DNA of 64,000 nt from Myotis daubentonii (lineage: Eukaryota; Chordata; Mammalia; Chiroptera; Vespertilionidae): positions 62,072,359-62,136,358 of the forward strand of contig NC_081852.1 in the NCBI RefSeq assembly GCF_963259705.1. The letters are read 5' to 3'. Numbering within the stretch: the stretch's first letter is position 1; the number at the start of each line of letters is the position of its first letter. The notes beneath the pieces are model-generated. The model did no database searches and was not told the origin of the DNA. It was given only the letters and a program-made list of their open reading frames with translations. Below, piece after piece: positions 45,612-56,577 of this stretch. Position numbers and translations under genes: made by a program.

Positions 45612-46390
45612 TGAGACCCCTCTCCCGGCAGCAGGAAGGTGCAAAATCAGCGCGGAGGGCCTGGCACCCCTGCAGGAGCGCTCAGGGGCCCCCAACCTCC
45701 CCCTCCAGCCCAGCCCCCTGGACCCTGATCCCGAGAGTGGTGATACAGGGGACTTGCTGCGTGCGGACAGGCTGGGCAGAGTCACCTCTCCCCCAGAAAC
45801 CCGCTCCTCTGTCCCCGCTACAGCGGGGAGTTCCGCCCGCGAGTGGATTGCAGGAATCGGCAGGAACCGTCTGTGCATAAGTGCGCACGGAACTGGGTGG
45901 GGCTTAAAGAAATAGAATTGAAAGAGCAGATTGTCAGGGTGAAGCCCGGACGGACCTTGAGCCGGGAATCGGGCGTGTTTCTAATGGGCTGTTCGTTTGC
46001 TTTGCCAGGACGGCTGCCAGGCGCTGGCCCTGACTGGAGGCCGGGGTGCCTGCACCCACACCGCCCGGGGGTGGGAGCAGGGACGCCGGTGAGCATCCGG
46101 CAAAGGGGCCGCGCCTGCCCGGCCTGCACATTGTCGCCTCCGCAGACCAGATGGCAAACGTTTCACTGCCAGAGCCGGGCGCCCGGAGCCTGGCCCTCGC
46201 GGGTCCGCGGGCGCAGGTGTGGGAGGGAGCGCAGGCCCCGGCCCTGCTCCTGTCGGGCCCCTAGACTGTCCTCTGATGCGTCCTTACACTCTCCCTGGAC
46301 AGCTGACTTCTCAGCCGCGGCAGGTTGGGGCGAAATCTCTGAGGTGTGTCCGCAGATGCCGGCGGACATCGTGTTGTCCTGATACCCTAA
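45612..46390. other. Intron 3, GC-rich unique sequence
   Basis: CpG-richer between 46010 and 46260. No exon or repeat is recognised. Confidence 0.45.
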
Positions 46391-46394
46391 AGTT

Positions 46395-46465
46395 ACAGGT
46401 GGGATCCCCGATCAGGGCACATACAGGAAACCACCAATGAATGCATGAATGAGTGAAACAACAGA

Positions 46466-46513
<48 letters not shown>

Positions 46514-46565
46514 CCTCCCTCCCTCCCTCCCTTTCTCTGTCTCTGAAAATCCATTTTAAAAAACA
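46395..46565 (+). mobile_element. VES-related SINE, older subfamily, 5'-truncated
   Basis: It starts inside the B-box ('caggtgggatccccgatcag'), continues 'ggcacatacaggaaaccacc' and 'aatgaatgcatgaatgag', then a (CT)n/(CCCT)n run at 46469-46531 and an A-rich end. The tRNA head is missing. Confidence 0.85.
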
Positions 46566-48519
46566 CCTGGCTGCTGGCTTCAGGGCGATGAAACCAGCCC
46601 TAACCAGGGTTCACCCCTGCTCCCGACAGCAATCCTTGCGACGCACCCGCCTCTGCAGTGAACACCCGACCTGCCCTCCCTGGTCCCGTCAGCAGCAGGT
46701 CCTACAGCAACCCTGGGCCAAGGTCAGCGACTGCACAGGCCGGGACGCTGACCACCTCGGGGCCCGGGTCTCTGTCGGGGCTCCCTCCGCCTTCATGGCC
46801 TGAGAGCTGACATGGGCGGGCGACCTGTGAACGGCTGCATTACCGAGAGCAGGCCTCGGGCAGCCTGCTGACCCCGCCCTCGGGAGCCAGAGGACACATC
46901 CCGGGCACCTGGCAGACGGGGCCCTGGACCAGCCGGGAGAGCCCCCATACACGGCGGGCCTCGTTCTCTGTTTCCTACGTCCCTCACTTGCTGGCCTGTT
47001 GTAGGGAGTGCCAGGGCCTCCCTGCTCAGCGGGACCTTTTAGATGTTCTGTAACCTCCCCGAGCTGGGCAGGCTGAGCCCGTGCGGGATGCTGGTCCGCA
47101 TGTGCTCGTCCCGCCTACCGGGCTGCCCCCTCCCACCTAGCGGGAAGGACAGCTGAGGGGCGCAGCATCCGGGACCCGGCAGGCGTGTGGGCTCATTCCT
47201 CTGCACCCAGGCGAGCATCACGGGGCAGCTCAGAGGAGCTTAATCCCATGGCGCTGGCAGTGCCGTGTCTGGCTCATTCCCACCTGATGCCCTTGTCTGT
47301 GCCCACCATGCAGGCCCCGCCTCCTGTGGGCGGTCTCCTTGAAGTCACCTTGAAGTCCTGAGGGTGGCCTCGCTTGGCCAGCTCCCTCAAGGGCAGGATG
47401 GGCATGGCCTCGGGCGAATTTCCAGCCCTGGCACCTGACCCGGCTCCGGCCTGGCCGGGCTCCACGCCAGCGCCCGCTGTATACAGACAGCACCCGACCA
47501 TTCGCCGAGGCCCCAACGCCTGTGTTTTGGTTTCCGCGGCTTTGAGCAGGAGCTGGAAAGAAGGTCAAAACCATTTTCTGAAACATCCCCAGCAGCAAGG
47601 GAGGCCCTTGATGTTCCATCTGCAGCATCACATTTGTTTTTTATTTCCTTTCCTTCCCGGCCGGGGAGCGCTGGGAAAAGAGACGGCAGGAGGACAATAA
47701 ACATCTCGCGGAGGCTGGCACAGGCGCCCTCCCCGCCTCCGTGGGGCCGCACCAGGGCAGGTCCCAGGGCGCAGCGTCCGTAAGCGTAAAGCAGCGCCTG
47801 AACCTTAGGTGAGAGTCGGCGGCGGCGCTGGCTTTGTCCTACGCCCATGCCAGCTGCTGCGCGTGGGGGGGGGGGGTGCTGGGCGCTGGCATTTCATGTT
47901 TTGAGCCTCGCCTGGCCCTGGAGGGAGAGCAGGTGGTGGTGTCTTGATCATCTGCTGTCCATGTGCACAGGGAAGGGGGTGGCTGCTCGGGACTTGAACT
48001 CGGATCTTCCCGGGACCGTCCGTACGTTCTGCTCAGCTGCTGCGGGCTGCTGTGGTCCGTGCCGCAGAGCTGTCCGCAGATACTCGGGAGGCGGCCGTCG
48101 CGAGTGAGGCCCACAGACAGGTCGCCGCGTTCTGAAGGCGCCCAGACACTGCGCTCCTGACAACACCGGGCGCGGCAGCGTCGGGTTCCGCGCTGAACCC
48201 TGCATCCCAGGGCGGGGAAGGCCCTGCCAGTTTCTGAAACGCGATACGGCATTTGTCATTTCTTCATAAAACCTGGAATTCTGACGCCTCAGTAAATCAT
48301 ATTTGGGAGGCGAGTGTAACAATGATGTTTAAGCACGAAACCCGAGCAGGACTCGTGCGCGTGGGGCCGTGTTAAAACCTGGAGGCCACTTTTCTATGAC
48401 ACTCGAGGCCTGTGGGCCTGCTGGGGAGGGACCCCCCTCATTAGCGAGGAGAAGCAACAGCACCTGGGCCGCTTGGTTTGTTGGTGTTATCGAACAGCTG
48501 CTGATGTGAAAAAGCAACA
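46566..48519. other. Intron 3, GC-rich unique sequence
   Basis: No repeat, exon or RNA gene is recognised. A G run of 12 lies at 47863-47875. Confidence 0.45.
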
Positions 48520-48737
48520 TTTTTAAGATATATTTCTTATTGTTTTCAGAGAGGAAGGGAGAGGGAGAGAGAGAGAGAAACATCAGTGATGAGAGAGAAT
48601 CATGGATCCACTGCCTCCTGCACGCCCCACACTGGGGATCAAGCCCCCAACCCGGGCCTGTGCCCCGACCGGGAATCGAACCCTGACCTCTGGGTTCATA
48701 GGTTGACATTCAACCCCCGAGCCGCGCCGGCCGGGCC
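48520..48737 (-). mobile_element. VES SINE, full length
   Basis: The minus strand starts 'ggcccggccggcgcggctcg' at 48737 and ends 'aacaataagaaatatatctt'. The B-box is intact. Confidence 0.92.
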
Positions 48738-49440
48738 ATAACAAAATGAACGTAGTGGCACCGCAACAGTGGAGAGTGCGTCTACCTGGGGGTTCGGTGC
48801 AGACGCTGTCTGGGTTGAGCGGGCACTGGGGGAGGCAGAGAGGGGGTCCTGGCGGGGGCGGAAGTATATCCCTTTGGCAGCGGGAGGGGGGGTGGGGGGG
48901 GCAAGGTTCCGGTCTTGGTGTGGATTTGGTTGGACTAAATCCGGATGCCGCGGCCCGTGCCTTCCAATATCAAATAGAAATGTTATTCTCCTTTCTGAGG
49001 AACGCAAGCGCGAGGTAAGGACCGCAGGCGCGTCAGGGGAGAATGTTAGCGGGTTCCCGTGTTACACTCTCTCTTCATAAACATGGATTTAGGGAGTGAA
49101 TCGCGATGCCCAGTGTTAGCGATAGTCACGGGACTCACGGTGGATTCTCGCACACGTCCAGGTGCACTGCCGAACGCCTGTGTTTAGGTTCCGGAATAGC
49201 CTATCGAAGTCACCGTGGCGTCCCCAGCACCCAGCCTGGCATTGACAGCCACTCAGTATTTATGACATCGATGAACGCGGAAGACTGGCCGCAGTCAAAG
49301 GCAGAAAGCGTATGTGTGGCTTCGTGACGTTCTGCAGCGTTCAGAGGGTCCGACCCGCTTCCTCCCACAGCGCCCCAACAGTTCTCAACTGCTTGCGCTT
49401 CTCTCGGGCTGGATTGGGGGGGCTCTGCCTGTTGGTAGGT
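48738..49440. other. Intron 3, mostly unique; possible L2 end
   Basis: At 49205-49280 'gtccccagcacccagcctgg' with 'cagccactcagtatttatga' resembles a decayed L2/MIR end (tagcacagtgcctggcacatagtaggtgctcaataaat). The rest is unique. Confidence 0.4.
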
Positions 49441-49442
49441 TT

Positions 49443-49772
49443 ACGTATTGGTCACCCCGCACAGTTACAGAACTCTTTATTGTGTACATTCCGGGTGCAC
49501 GGCATTGTCTTCGACATGTGGACACCCTGCAGGGAGCGCCCCCGATGGCGCTGGGCACCCCTTCCTCTTGCCCGTCCCCCCTGTCCCGTCCCCTCTGGCA
49601 ACCACCATCTGCTCTCCGTGCCATGGCGTTCGTTTCTGTTTCGTTTGTTCACTTGTTTCTTTTTTGGGTTCCACATCTGCGTGAAATTACACGGTACTTG
49701 CCTCCCTCCTTCGACTCGTTTCACTCAGCTCTGTGCCCTGCAGGTCCCTCCACGTGGCCACCAGTGGCAGGA
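49443..49772 (-). repeat. L1 3' end and ORF2 C-terminal relic (antisense)
   Basis: 'gtttcgtttgttcacttg', 'ttccacatctgcgtgaaatt', 'cgactcgtttcactcagc' and 'caggtccctccacgtgg' follow the antisense of the end of L1 ORF2 and its 3' region. Many CpG-creating changes and the lack of any frame show it is old and inactive. Confidence 0.7.
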
Positions 49773-50110
49773 CCTGGAACCGTAAAAGCCCTAGAAAACA
49801 TAGCCGGCCACATCTCACTGATGTTCCCGTGGCTCCGGCTTCGAAGCCAAGAGACCCAGAAGCAAAAATAACCAAGCGGGACCTCAGCAAACCGCACAGC
49901 TTCTGCGCGTCAGAGGAGCCCCTCGTGGAACACAAAGGCAGCCTCCTGGGCGGGGCAGAGATTTCAAACTCCACACCCAACAGAGGGCTAACGTCCCCAG
50001 TAAACGGCTCCGACAGCGCAGCGCCCAGAAAAGCAGCAGCCCCGTTAAGACATGGCGGGAATCTGGATAGATCTCTCTCCGAAGGAGACGTACAGATGGC
50101 CCCAGGCACC
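49773..50110 (+). repeat. L1 ORF2 relic in the sense direction
   Basis: 'ggaaccgtaaaagccctag', 'aaaacatagccgg', 'aataaccaagcgggacctca', 'ccgcacagcttctgcgc' and 'tccgaaggagacgtacagat' follow the sense strand of the L1 ORF2 segment just upstream of the C-terminus. Its orientation is opposite to the L1 pieces on either side, which suggests an inversion within one element. Confidence 0.75.
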
Positions 50111-50119
50111 GGGGACCAT

Positions 50120-51060
50120 AGCGGGGTACTGGTCTCTAGTTTGCCTGTGTCACATCCTCACCTGGCATTTGGCCTCGGCATCGGGGTGATGCTGGCTTCT
50201 TCAAATGAGTTTGGAAGCACTTCCTCCTCTCCGGTGTTTGGGAAGAGTTTGGGAAGGATTGGCATTCATTTCGCTTTAAATGTTTGGTAGGTTTCACCGG
50301 TGACGCCCTCCGGCCCCAGGCCTTCGTGTTGGGAGGTTTCTCATGATGGAGTGGGTCTCCTTCCTGGTCGCTGGTTTGTGCAGAGTGTGTGTTTCTTCCT
50401 GACTCAGTCTCGGGAGGGTGCGTGTTTCTAGGAACTGGTCCATTTTTATAGGTTATTCAATGTGTTGGCGTGTAATTATTCACAGGAGTCTCTGCGAATC
50501 CTATGGAGAGCTGTCATATCCGTTGTCATGTCTCTTCTTTCATTTCTGATTTAATATGTTTTGAGTCTTTTAATTTTTTTTTCTTAAATATATTTTTATT
50601 AATTTCAGAGAGAAAGGGAGAGGGAGAGAGAGAGAGAGAGATAGAAACATCAATGATGAGAGAGAATCATTGATCGGCTGCCTCCTGCACGCCCCCCACT
50701 GGGGATCGAGCCTGCAACCAGGGCATGTGCTCTTGACCGGAATCAAACCCTTGAGTCCGCAGGCCGATGCTCTATCCACTGAGCTAAACCAGCTAGGGCT
50801 AATTTTTTTTTTTTTTTAGTGTAACTAAAAGTTTGTCGATTTTGATTACCTTTTCAAAAACCAGATCCTGGTTTTGCTGACCTTTGCTGTTGCTCCTCTG
50901 GTCTTTAGTTCATTTATTTCCCCTCTAACTTTTCTCATTCCCTCCCTGCTGTTAGCTCTGGGCTTAGTTTGTTCTTCCCCTCTCCCCCATTTCCTTAAGG
51001 TGTAAAGTTAGGTTGTTTATTTGAGGTCTTTCTATTTTCCTAATGTAAACTTCCCTCTTG
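50120..51060 (-). repeat. L1 ORF2 relic (antisense), split by a SINE
   Basis: 'ggggtgatgctggcttcttc', 'tgggaaggattggcattc', 'gactcagtctcgggagggtg' and, after the SINE, 'gtttgtcgattttgattacc', 'ttagttcatttatttcccc' and 'ggcttagtttgttcttccc' follow the antisense of the reverse-transcriptase part of L1 ORF2. The piece is broken by a VES insertion at 50583-50799. It has no intact ORF. Confidence 0.8.
50583..50799 (-). mobile_element. VES SINE, mosaic type, nested in L1
   Basis: The minus-strand head 'agccctagctggtttagctc' and 'gagcatcggcctgcggactc' belong to the 'tcaagggt' subfamily. The body and tail ('gatccccagtggggggcg', 'gaaattaataaaaatatatt') are of the standard type. The target is a 'taattttttttt' stretch in the L1, duplicated at about 50572 and 50800. 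Confidence 0.92.
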
Positions 51061-51940
51061 GAACTGCTACCTCTTGAACAGACACAACTTCGGTCAGGGA
51101 CAGTGACAGGTTCCCACACACCCACTCCGATTCGTGAATTAAATCACCGTCACGCTGGTTAGGGGCTGCCTGAGTGGGCGCCGCCAGCCCCAAACCTCAC
51201 GCAACGGGCACATCTCTGCTCCTTGCAAGGCGCTCGCAGGAACATCCTTTCAAAATGTGCCGATGGCATCTTTTGATCTCCTCGGGTTTTGCTGTTCTGT
51301 CCCAGCCTGTGCTTTTGTTGTTCTGGAGCTTTGGGTATCATAAAAAGGAGGGTCAGAAGTAAACAACTTTTATAGGCACACACGGAACTGTGTTGCTTTT
51401 TTAGATATTGCTCTTCTACATGAAAGAGACTCAGACTTGTGTAAGTTTTCCGTTGCTGTTTACAGAAATCCCTTGAAGATTTTTATCAAAAATAACAATA
51501 TCGGTGTCCTCCAGCGAGGACTTGGATAAGCCAAAGACAAATACAGAGAGGGTTGCTCTAGTTCTAGCACGGTGGGTTGATTTGAATTTAATGTATAAAA
51601 CTCCCTCAATTCCATGGAAACATGAACGGCTTCCAGTACCATGCGACTGTAAGCTGCACTCCTCTGACGCGGTGCCTGTGTTCTGTCTTTGTTTTCCCTG
51701 TTTGAGGTTACGGTTATTCTCTGCACTGGAGGCCAGGTGCCGTTGTCACAGGAAAGCTCTCTGAGACGCCGTGATGTTGGGCTTGGTCTAAGGTGGGTGC
51801 TGCGATACTGACACGGCCGTTTTTTCATGTCAGTGATTGCCATAAACAAGGCACAGACGCTCAGTCATTGTTCGCAAAAAGGATTTCCAAAATTAAATTA
51901 GAGGCTAAACTTCTATGAAGGGACACCTAGCGATTCTTAT
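51061..51940. other. Intron 3, no recognised feature
   Basis: This is unique, moderately AT-rich sequence. No exon, RNA gene or named repeat is recognised. Confidence 0.4.
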
Positions 51941-51957
51941 GTAATAAAGCTGAATTA

Positions 51958-52178
51958 AGCCCTAACCAGTTGGGCTCAGTGGATAGAGCATCGGCCTGCG
52001 GACTCAAGGGTCCCGGGTTCGATTCCGGTCAAGGGCATGGGCCTTGGTTGCGGGCACATCCCCAGTGGGGAGTGTGCAGGAGGCAGCTGATGGATGTTTC
52101 TCTCTCATCGATGTTTCTAACTCTCTATCCCTCTCCCTTCCTCTCTGGAAAAAAATCAATAAAATATATTTTTAAAAA
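51958..52178 (+). mobile_element. VES SINE, mosaic type, with perfect duplication
   Basis: The head 'taagccctaaccagttgggc' with 'agagcatcggcctgcggact' and 'caagggtcccgggttcgatt' is followed by a standard tail ('aaatcaataaaatatatttt'). It is flanked by a perfect 13-bp duplication, aataaagctgaat, at 51945-51957 and 52179-52191, which marks it as one of the youngest insertions here. Confidence 0.95.
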
Positions 52179-52595
52179 AATAAAGCTGAATGAAGAGGCC
52201 AGAGATCTGGGTGGTGTGTTGCTTGTGTCCAAGTCGCTCTGGCCAAGTGCAAAGCCTTCCGCCCTCATTGGCCAAAGGCCGGGTGAGGAAAGGGGCGTTG
52301 GCAGCAGCCGAATGCCATGCCCACCCTCGGTGCGGACAGCCAGGCTGGGCGTTCGGGATCTTGTTGTTTTATTCTCTTCATTCATTACATTGTGTTTATT
52401 TATTCATTTTTGTTTATTTGCAGATTGGTATCTAACTTCTCCCCAGGCTTCCTCCCCACATTCTTAAACCAAAGTGCTATTTACTTTTGTCTTTTAAATC
52501 AGGGGGAGGGATGCCGCTGGGCGGGGGGTGGGGGGGGACGGGAGGGGGGCTATTCCTATCAGAGTCTCCAATATTCAGCAGAACACCTTGAGCCA

Positions 52596-52785
52596 GGGTC
52601 TGGAGTCAGACTAATGTAGGCCACAGTCCTGCGTCTGCCAGTCTCTAGCTGTGTGGCCTTCGTTGTCTCTTCTAGAAAATGGGCAGAGTCGTGGGACCTT
52701 GTGAGTCTTTTGAAGTATCGAGTGAAAGTGTGCTTCGCACTCTCCAGGATACACAGCAGGCGCTCGATGGCGGTGGCCACTATCA
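52596..52785 (+). repeat. MIR SINE
   Basis: 'gtctggagtcagactaatgt', 'ctctagctgtgtggccttcg', 'tctagaaaatgggcag' and 'cacagcaggcgctcgatgg' follow the MIR consensus along most of its length. The 3' end continues after the Helitron as 'ttctgtaataatagtcatc' (53042-53060). Confidence 0.85.
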
Positions 52786-53041
52786 TCTATCTATCTATAT
52801 AAAAGCCTAACATGCAAATTGTCCACGAGGGAGTTTGACCGGGAGACCGGGCGTTCGATTGGTTGCTATGATGAATGCTGACCACCAGGGGGTGGTGCAG
52901 GATGAAGGAAGGCCCCAGCCAGCAGATGGCAGCCAGGGAAGGGAGGCCCTGGCTGGCAGCCAGAAGGCACTGATTAGCCCTGATCGACAGCTGGGCCTAG
53001 GGACCCTACCTGTGCACGAATTTCATGCACCGGGCCTCTAG
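52786..53041 (+). mobile_element. HeliBat-type non-autonomous Helitron, inserted in a MIR
   Basis: It starts 'tctatctatataaaagccta' and has 'acatgcaaattgtccacgag', 'gaccaccagggggtggtgca' and a 3' hairpin 'gtgcacgaatttcatgcac' followed by 'cgggcctctag'. The target is A (52785) | T (53042), with no duplication. At 256 bp it is a compact non-autonomous form, and the best preserved of the three in the window. Confidence 0.92.
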
Positions 53042-53054
53042 TTCTGTAATAATA

Positions 53055-53420
53055 GTCATCAGTTCCCCATATCGCTGGCGCCTAATCTCCTACCTACTGA
53101 CCCTTTAATTCTCTTGCATTGACAACGCTGTGCTGTCCTCTGCTTTCCTCCTCGGTAAAGTAATTCTGCATTTTTGCAAGTATTTCTTGTCAACCCAGAC
53201 TCTCCTTTCATAAAGGCCCTCATAAACCTTTCCCACAATGCAGCTGGGGCGAAGGGAGCCATAAATGAATAGCAGGTGCATTCGACCAGGCTACCCACCC
53301 CCTCCTATCTCCCTCTGCGTTGGCTTACTCCTCCTTAAAAACGTTATACGGCGACTGCTTCATACAGCCCCGCACCGAAGGGACGTCGCTTCCTGAAGTG
53401 ATGGGGGCCCTTTTCTGAAA
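53055..53420. promoter_or_regulatory. Candidate conserved noncoding element
   Basis: The segment is repeat-free and less GC-rich, with 'gtaaagtaattctgcattt', 'tgcaagtatttcttgtcaa', 'ctttcataaaggccctcata' and 'agccataaatgaatagcagg'. No coding signal is seen. It is suggested only by texture. Confidence 0.25.
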
Positions 53421-53920
53421 GACGAGGAGCCAGGACGCCAGGTGTCTGCTTGCTTCCCTCTGGGGCTTGGGGTCCTCAGCCCATTGACTGCGCCCCGAGG
53501 CATCGCCTTCTGTTTACGCACGTTCATCTCCAGACTTCAGGAGGCAGCGCTGTTCTTAAGGGCCTTTCTGAATTAAGTTTTTATGCCAATTCATTTCCTG
53601 TAAGGTCATTCCTTTTCGGCTAAAAGGAGATGATCGTAGTTTAGTTACAGTCCTGCTCTTCAGACAGTTGGAACAATAGAATTGTTTCACTCTGACACAC
53701 AAATAATCCGGAATGTACTGAATCCGGCGACTGACTCGATCTGGACACAAGCTAAAATGGGGCCTAGACCCGCGGTTCGGATTCTCAAAACGGCATCGCC
53801 TGCCATTCTGGCTTCGGGTGCCCCCTCTCCCCTCTGTGCCCCTCACACTTCATCTGGGGTCTGCATTTAAAGTGAGGGTTCACACCACATCCTGTCAGAT
53901 GTGAACGAGCCCCCTGAGCG

Positions 53921-53964
<44 letters not shown>

Positions 53965-54720
53965 CAGCTCCACGCGAGGGAGAACACAGCCAGGGCTCTG
54001 AATCGTGCTGTGGGCACAGCGCCCTTTGCCCTTCTCCCTGGAGTCGTGAACCTTTGCCTCGGGCGGGAGGGGCCTGCGCAGGCCTTGGATGCACGTTAAT
54101 TCACGCGGCTCTTGCAGCCAGAGTCCCGGGAATATTCTTGGCTTTGCTGGGGCCAGCTCTGCAGTTGTTCTGTGTGCCGATGACCTCACTGAGCTAACGC
54201 AGCGCGGGGTCTGTTTTATTTCATGAGCCGCCCGGTCCCCTGACCCTGGGCCCGAGGCCCCGGGCGAGCGGACTCCCCGGGAGAAGCGCTCCGTGGTGCA
54301 GGGGTGAGGGCGAGGACAGGCATGTCTTTACGCTGAGCTCACACCCGGGCGTGCAGCTCCCCACCATCCTGCTCCGGGGAGAGCTTCCAGCTCCCGTTTG
54401 CCAAAGGAAGGCACCAGAACAAGCCACCCACCTTGGAACAGAAGAGACCGCGGCTCCCTCGCGGGGCGCCGTGACCCCATAAACGCAGAACGGGATGGGG
54501 GGCCTTCCCTCTCCCTGTGCCCCCACCTGCAGGGCAGCCAGAAGCCCGGCTGGTTTTCCAAATTCTGCGCATTTCTCCTCCACACAACCCAACGGGCAGG
54601 CGTGACCCCCGCCCGACACCCCAAGTCCAAGGTCACAGTGTCAGCGTCATACTCCGAACGGGGAATTAGCTGGTTATGCCTCGTAACTCCTTGTGCTGTT
54701 CCTCAGCAGTTGTTGTTTCT
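53421..54720. other. Intron 3, no recognised gene
   Basis: Unique sequence containing the GT microsatellite at 53923-53962. Open frames of up to 134 codons have no domains. Confidence 0.45.
53923..53962 (+). repeat. (GT)n microsatellite, 20 units
   Basis: A pure GT run of 40 bases, the cleanest dinucleotide array in the window and likely polymorphic. Confidence 0.97.
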
Positions 54721-54724
54721 GTTT

Positions 54725-54930
54725 GTTTTTTAAATATGTTTTTATTGATCTCAGAGAGGAAGGGAGGGAGAGAGAGAGAAGCATCCATGATGAGAGAGAA
54801 TCATTGATGTGCTGCCTCCTGCACGCCCCCCACCGGGGATGGAGCCCGCAACCCGGGACTGTGCCCTGACCAGGAATCGAACCACGACCTCCCGGTTCCT
54901 AGGTCGAGGCTCAACCCCTGGGCCCTCAGT
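54725..54930 (-). mobile_element. VES SINE, head diverged
   Basis: The minus-strand head starts at about 'gggcccaggggttgagcctc' and the 'ccggccggcgtggctc' start is lost. B-box, body and tail ('tgagatcaataaaaacatat') are present. Confidence 0.9.
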
Positions 54931-55356
54931 GGTTTCTGATGAGAGAGCAGGAATCCAGGGCGCTCCCAGGCGTCTCCCAGGCAAAGCGCGGACACAGCCA
55001 AAGGCACGCAGACCCGACGCTGAGCTCCTGGCACCGCGCGCGGCCTCTTCAGAAACATGTGTTTAAAATAAAAGCCCGGAGGAATCTCCTCTTGCTGTTC
55101 CAGTGGGTTGCTTGTTTTGGTTTTTATTTTTCTGAGTAATTGTTATTGTTACGATGAAATAAGAAGAAGAATTCGTAGCGCGGCCCCACGCGCAGGCGGG
55201 CCAGGCCAGGGCGAGCTGCGGTGGCCTCCATGCCCGGCGCGGCGTTCGGCGTCAGTGATGTCCTCGCTGTGTGCAGACACCACCTCCCCTGTACGCCGCC
55301 CGTTTGCTCCGGCTGTGGGTCCCTGGGAAGCGATGTGCTGGTCTGTGTGGCTGTTT

Positions 55357-55388
55357 CTTTTTTTTTTTTTTAATATATTTTTATTGAG
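55357..55388 (-). mobile_element. VES SINE tail remnant
   Basis: Only the tail 'tcaataaaaatatatt' and A-run (minus strand) remain. It stops abruptly at 'ggcggccccc', so the rest was either never copied or later deleted. A poly-T alone would not contain the 'aatatatttttattga' signature. Confidence 0.55.
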
Positions 55389-55689
55389 GCGGCCCCCTCA
55401 GAGCCATTCATCAGGTCACACACACACACACATCAGCATGCATTTCTCAAATATGAACATTGTCTTATGAGACTGCAGTGCCATCGTCACCCCAGTTAGA
55501 TGAATGGTAATTCCCCGGGACTGGCCCATAGCCACGAGTCCCGGGCCAAGCAGGGCTGTGACCCCCGGGGAGGTGAAATGTGGCTGTTTCATTTGGGCCG
55601 TGTCCACCCTCCGGGAGCAGAAAAGAGCGTGAACTTGACATTGTCTCCACCTTCCCGTTTCATCCCCGTCCCCAGTCTTCCAAGGGGCA

Positions 55690-55920
55690 GGACACGTCAT
55701 TGCTTCCCGACCTCCCGGGAAGCGCTGACTAATCCAATAAGCGTGCAGGCGCTGAGAGTGCTTTTCCTGGAGCTATTAGGAGAGATTGCTGAGGCGGAGA
55801 CGGTAAATTACATTTTAAATCATTACATTGTACCTTCCTCCCCCCCAACACAGCCTGCCCTTTTCCCCGCAGACACAGGGCGGGTTTCAGCTCCTAATGA
55901 AGAGCGCCTTTCTGGAGCCC
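55690..55920. promoter_or_regulatory. Candidate conserved noncoding element
   Basis: Contains 'gctgactaatccaataagcg', 'ctggagctattaggagag' and 'attgctgaggcgg', then 'aaattacattttaaatcatt', 'acattgtacc' and 'cagctcctaatgaagagcg'. It combines a CCAAT box, TAAT cores and a TGCTGA motif in repeat-free sequence. Texture only. Confidence 0.28.
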
Positions 55921-56577
55921 GTGCCCAGAGCCCGAGGTTAGTGGGCCCATGATGTCACCCGGTTCCCAGCCTCGCGTGCGGGATTGCCGTGTGAACATGA
56001 AACCGTAGGTCCCATCTGAGTCCCGGTGGCCGGGTTCCTTCTAGGAAGTATTCTCTTTTTAAAAAAAGAAAGAAACCACAGTGTTGTCATCTGAGAAACA
56101 GATCCGAGGCTGGAAGCCAGAAAGATTGGATCATGTTTGCCTTTTTCTGGCCACAGCTTGTCCCAAGAAGAGAAGGGGCGTTCTGGGCCGGGTGCGTGGA
56201 GCAGGCACCGTCTCTCCCGGGCGCCCGGGCGGCTCGCGCACTTAGCAGCGAAGCCACGTGGAAGAAGTGCTAACTCTTCACCTGGGGCTGTGAGCTTGTC
56301 CTTGTCCGAGGCCGGCAGCTTTGCTAGAATGCACTCCCGTGAGGGGAACAGCAGATGAGTAGGAAGATTTCCCGAGGGGAACGGATTAGAGCTTCAGTCA
56401 TACAAACCAACCCAACCCCCCCGCCCCCCGCGTGGTTTGTGGCCAGTTTTACAATGTTGAGGGTGTGATGCTTGTAGATGTGTTCCCATGGCCCAGAGTC
56501 CTGTTTTGCCACGTGTGACATCAGTCAGCCTATATGACCTGTACGCACCTTGGATGTATCTTTCCATTCCTGATCGC

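Noticed and set aside
49443..51060. Active LINE-1
   Set aside because: Only fragments of ORF2 remain, in mixed orientation and with many stops, and no ORF1 or 5' UTR is present.
51958..52040. tRNA-like sequence with A and B boxes (and similar heads of other VES copies)
   Set aside because: These are the tRNA-derived heads of VES SINEs. They lack a complete cloverleaf and are followed by the SINE body and tail, so they are not tRNA genes.
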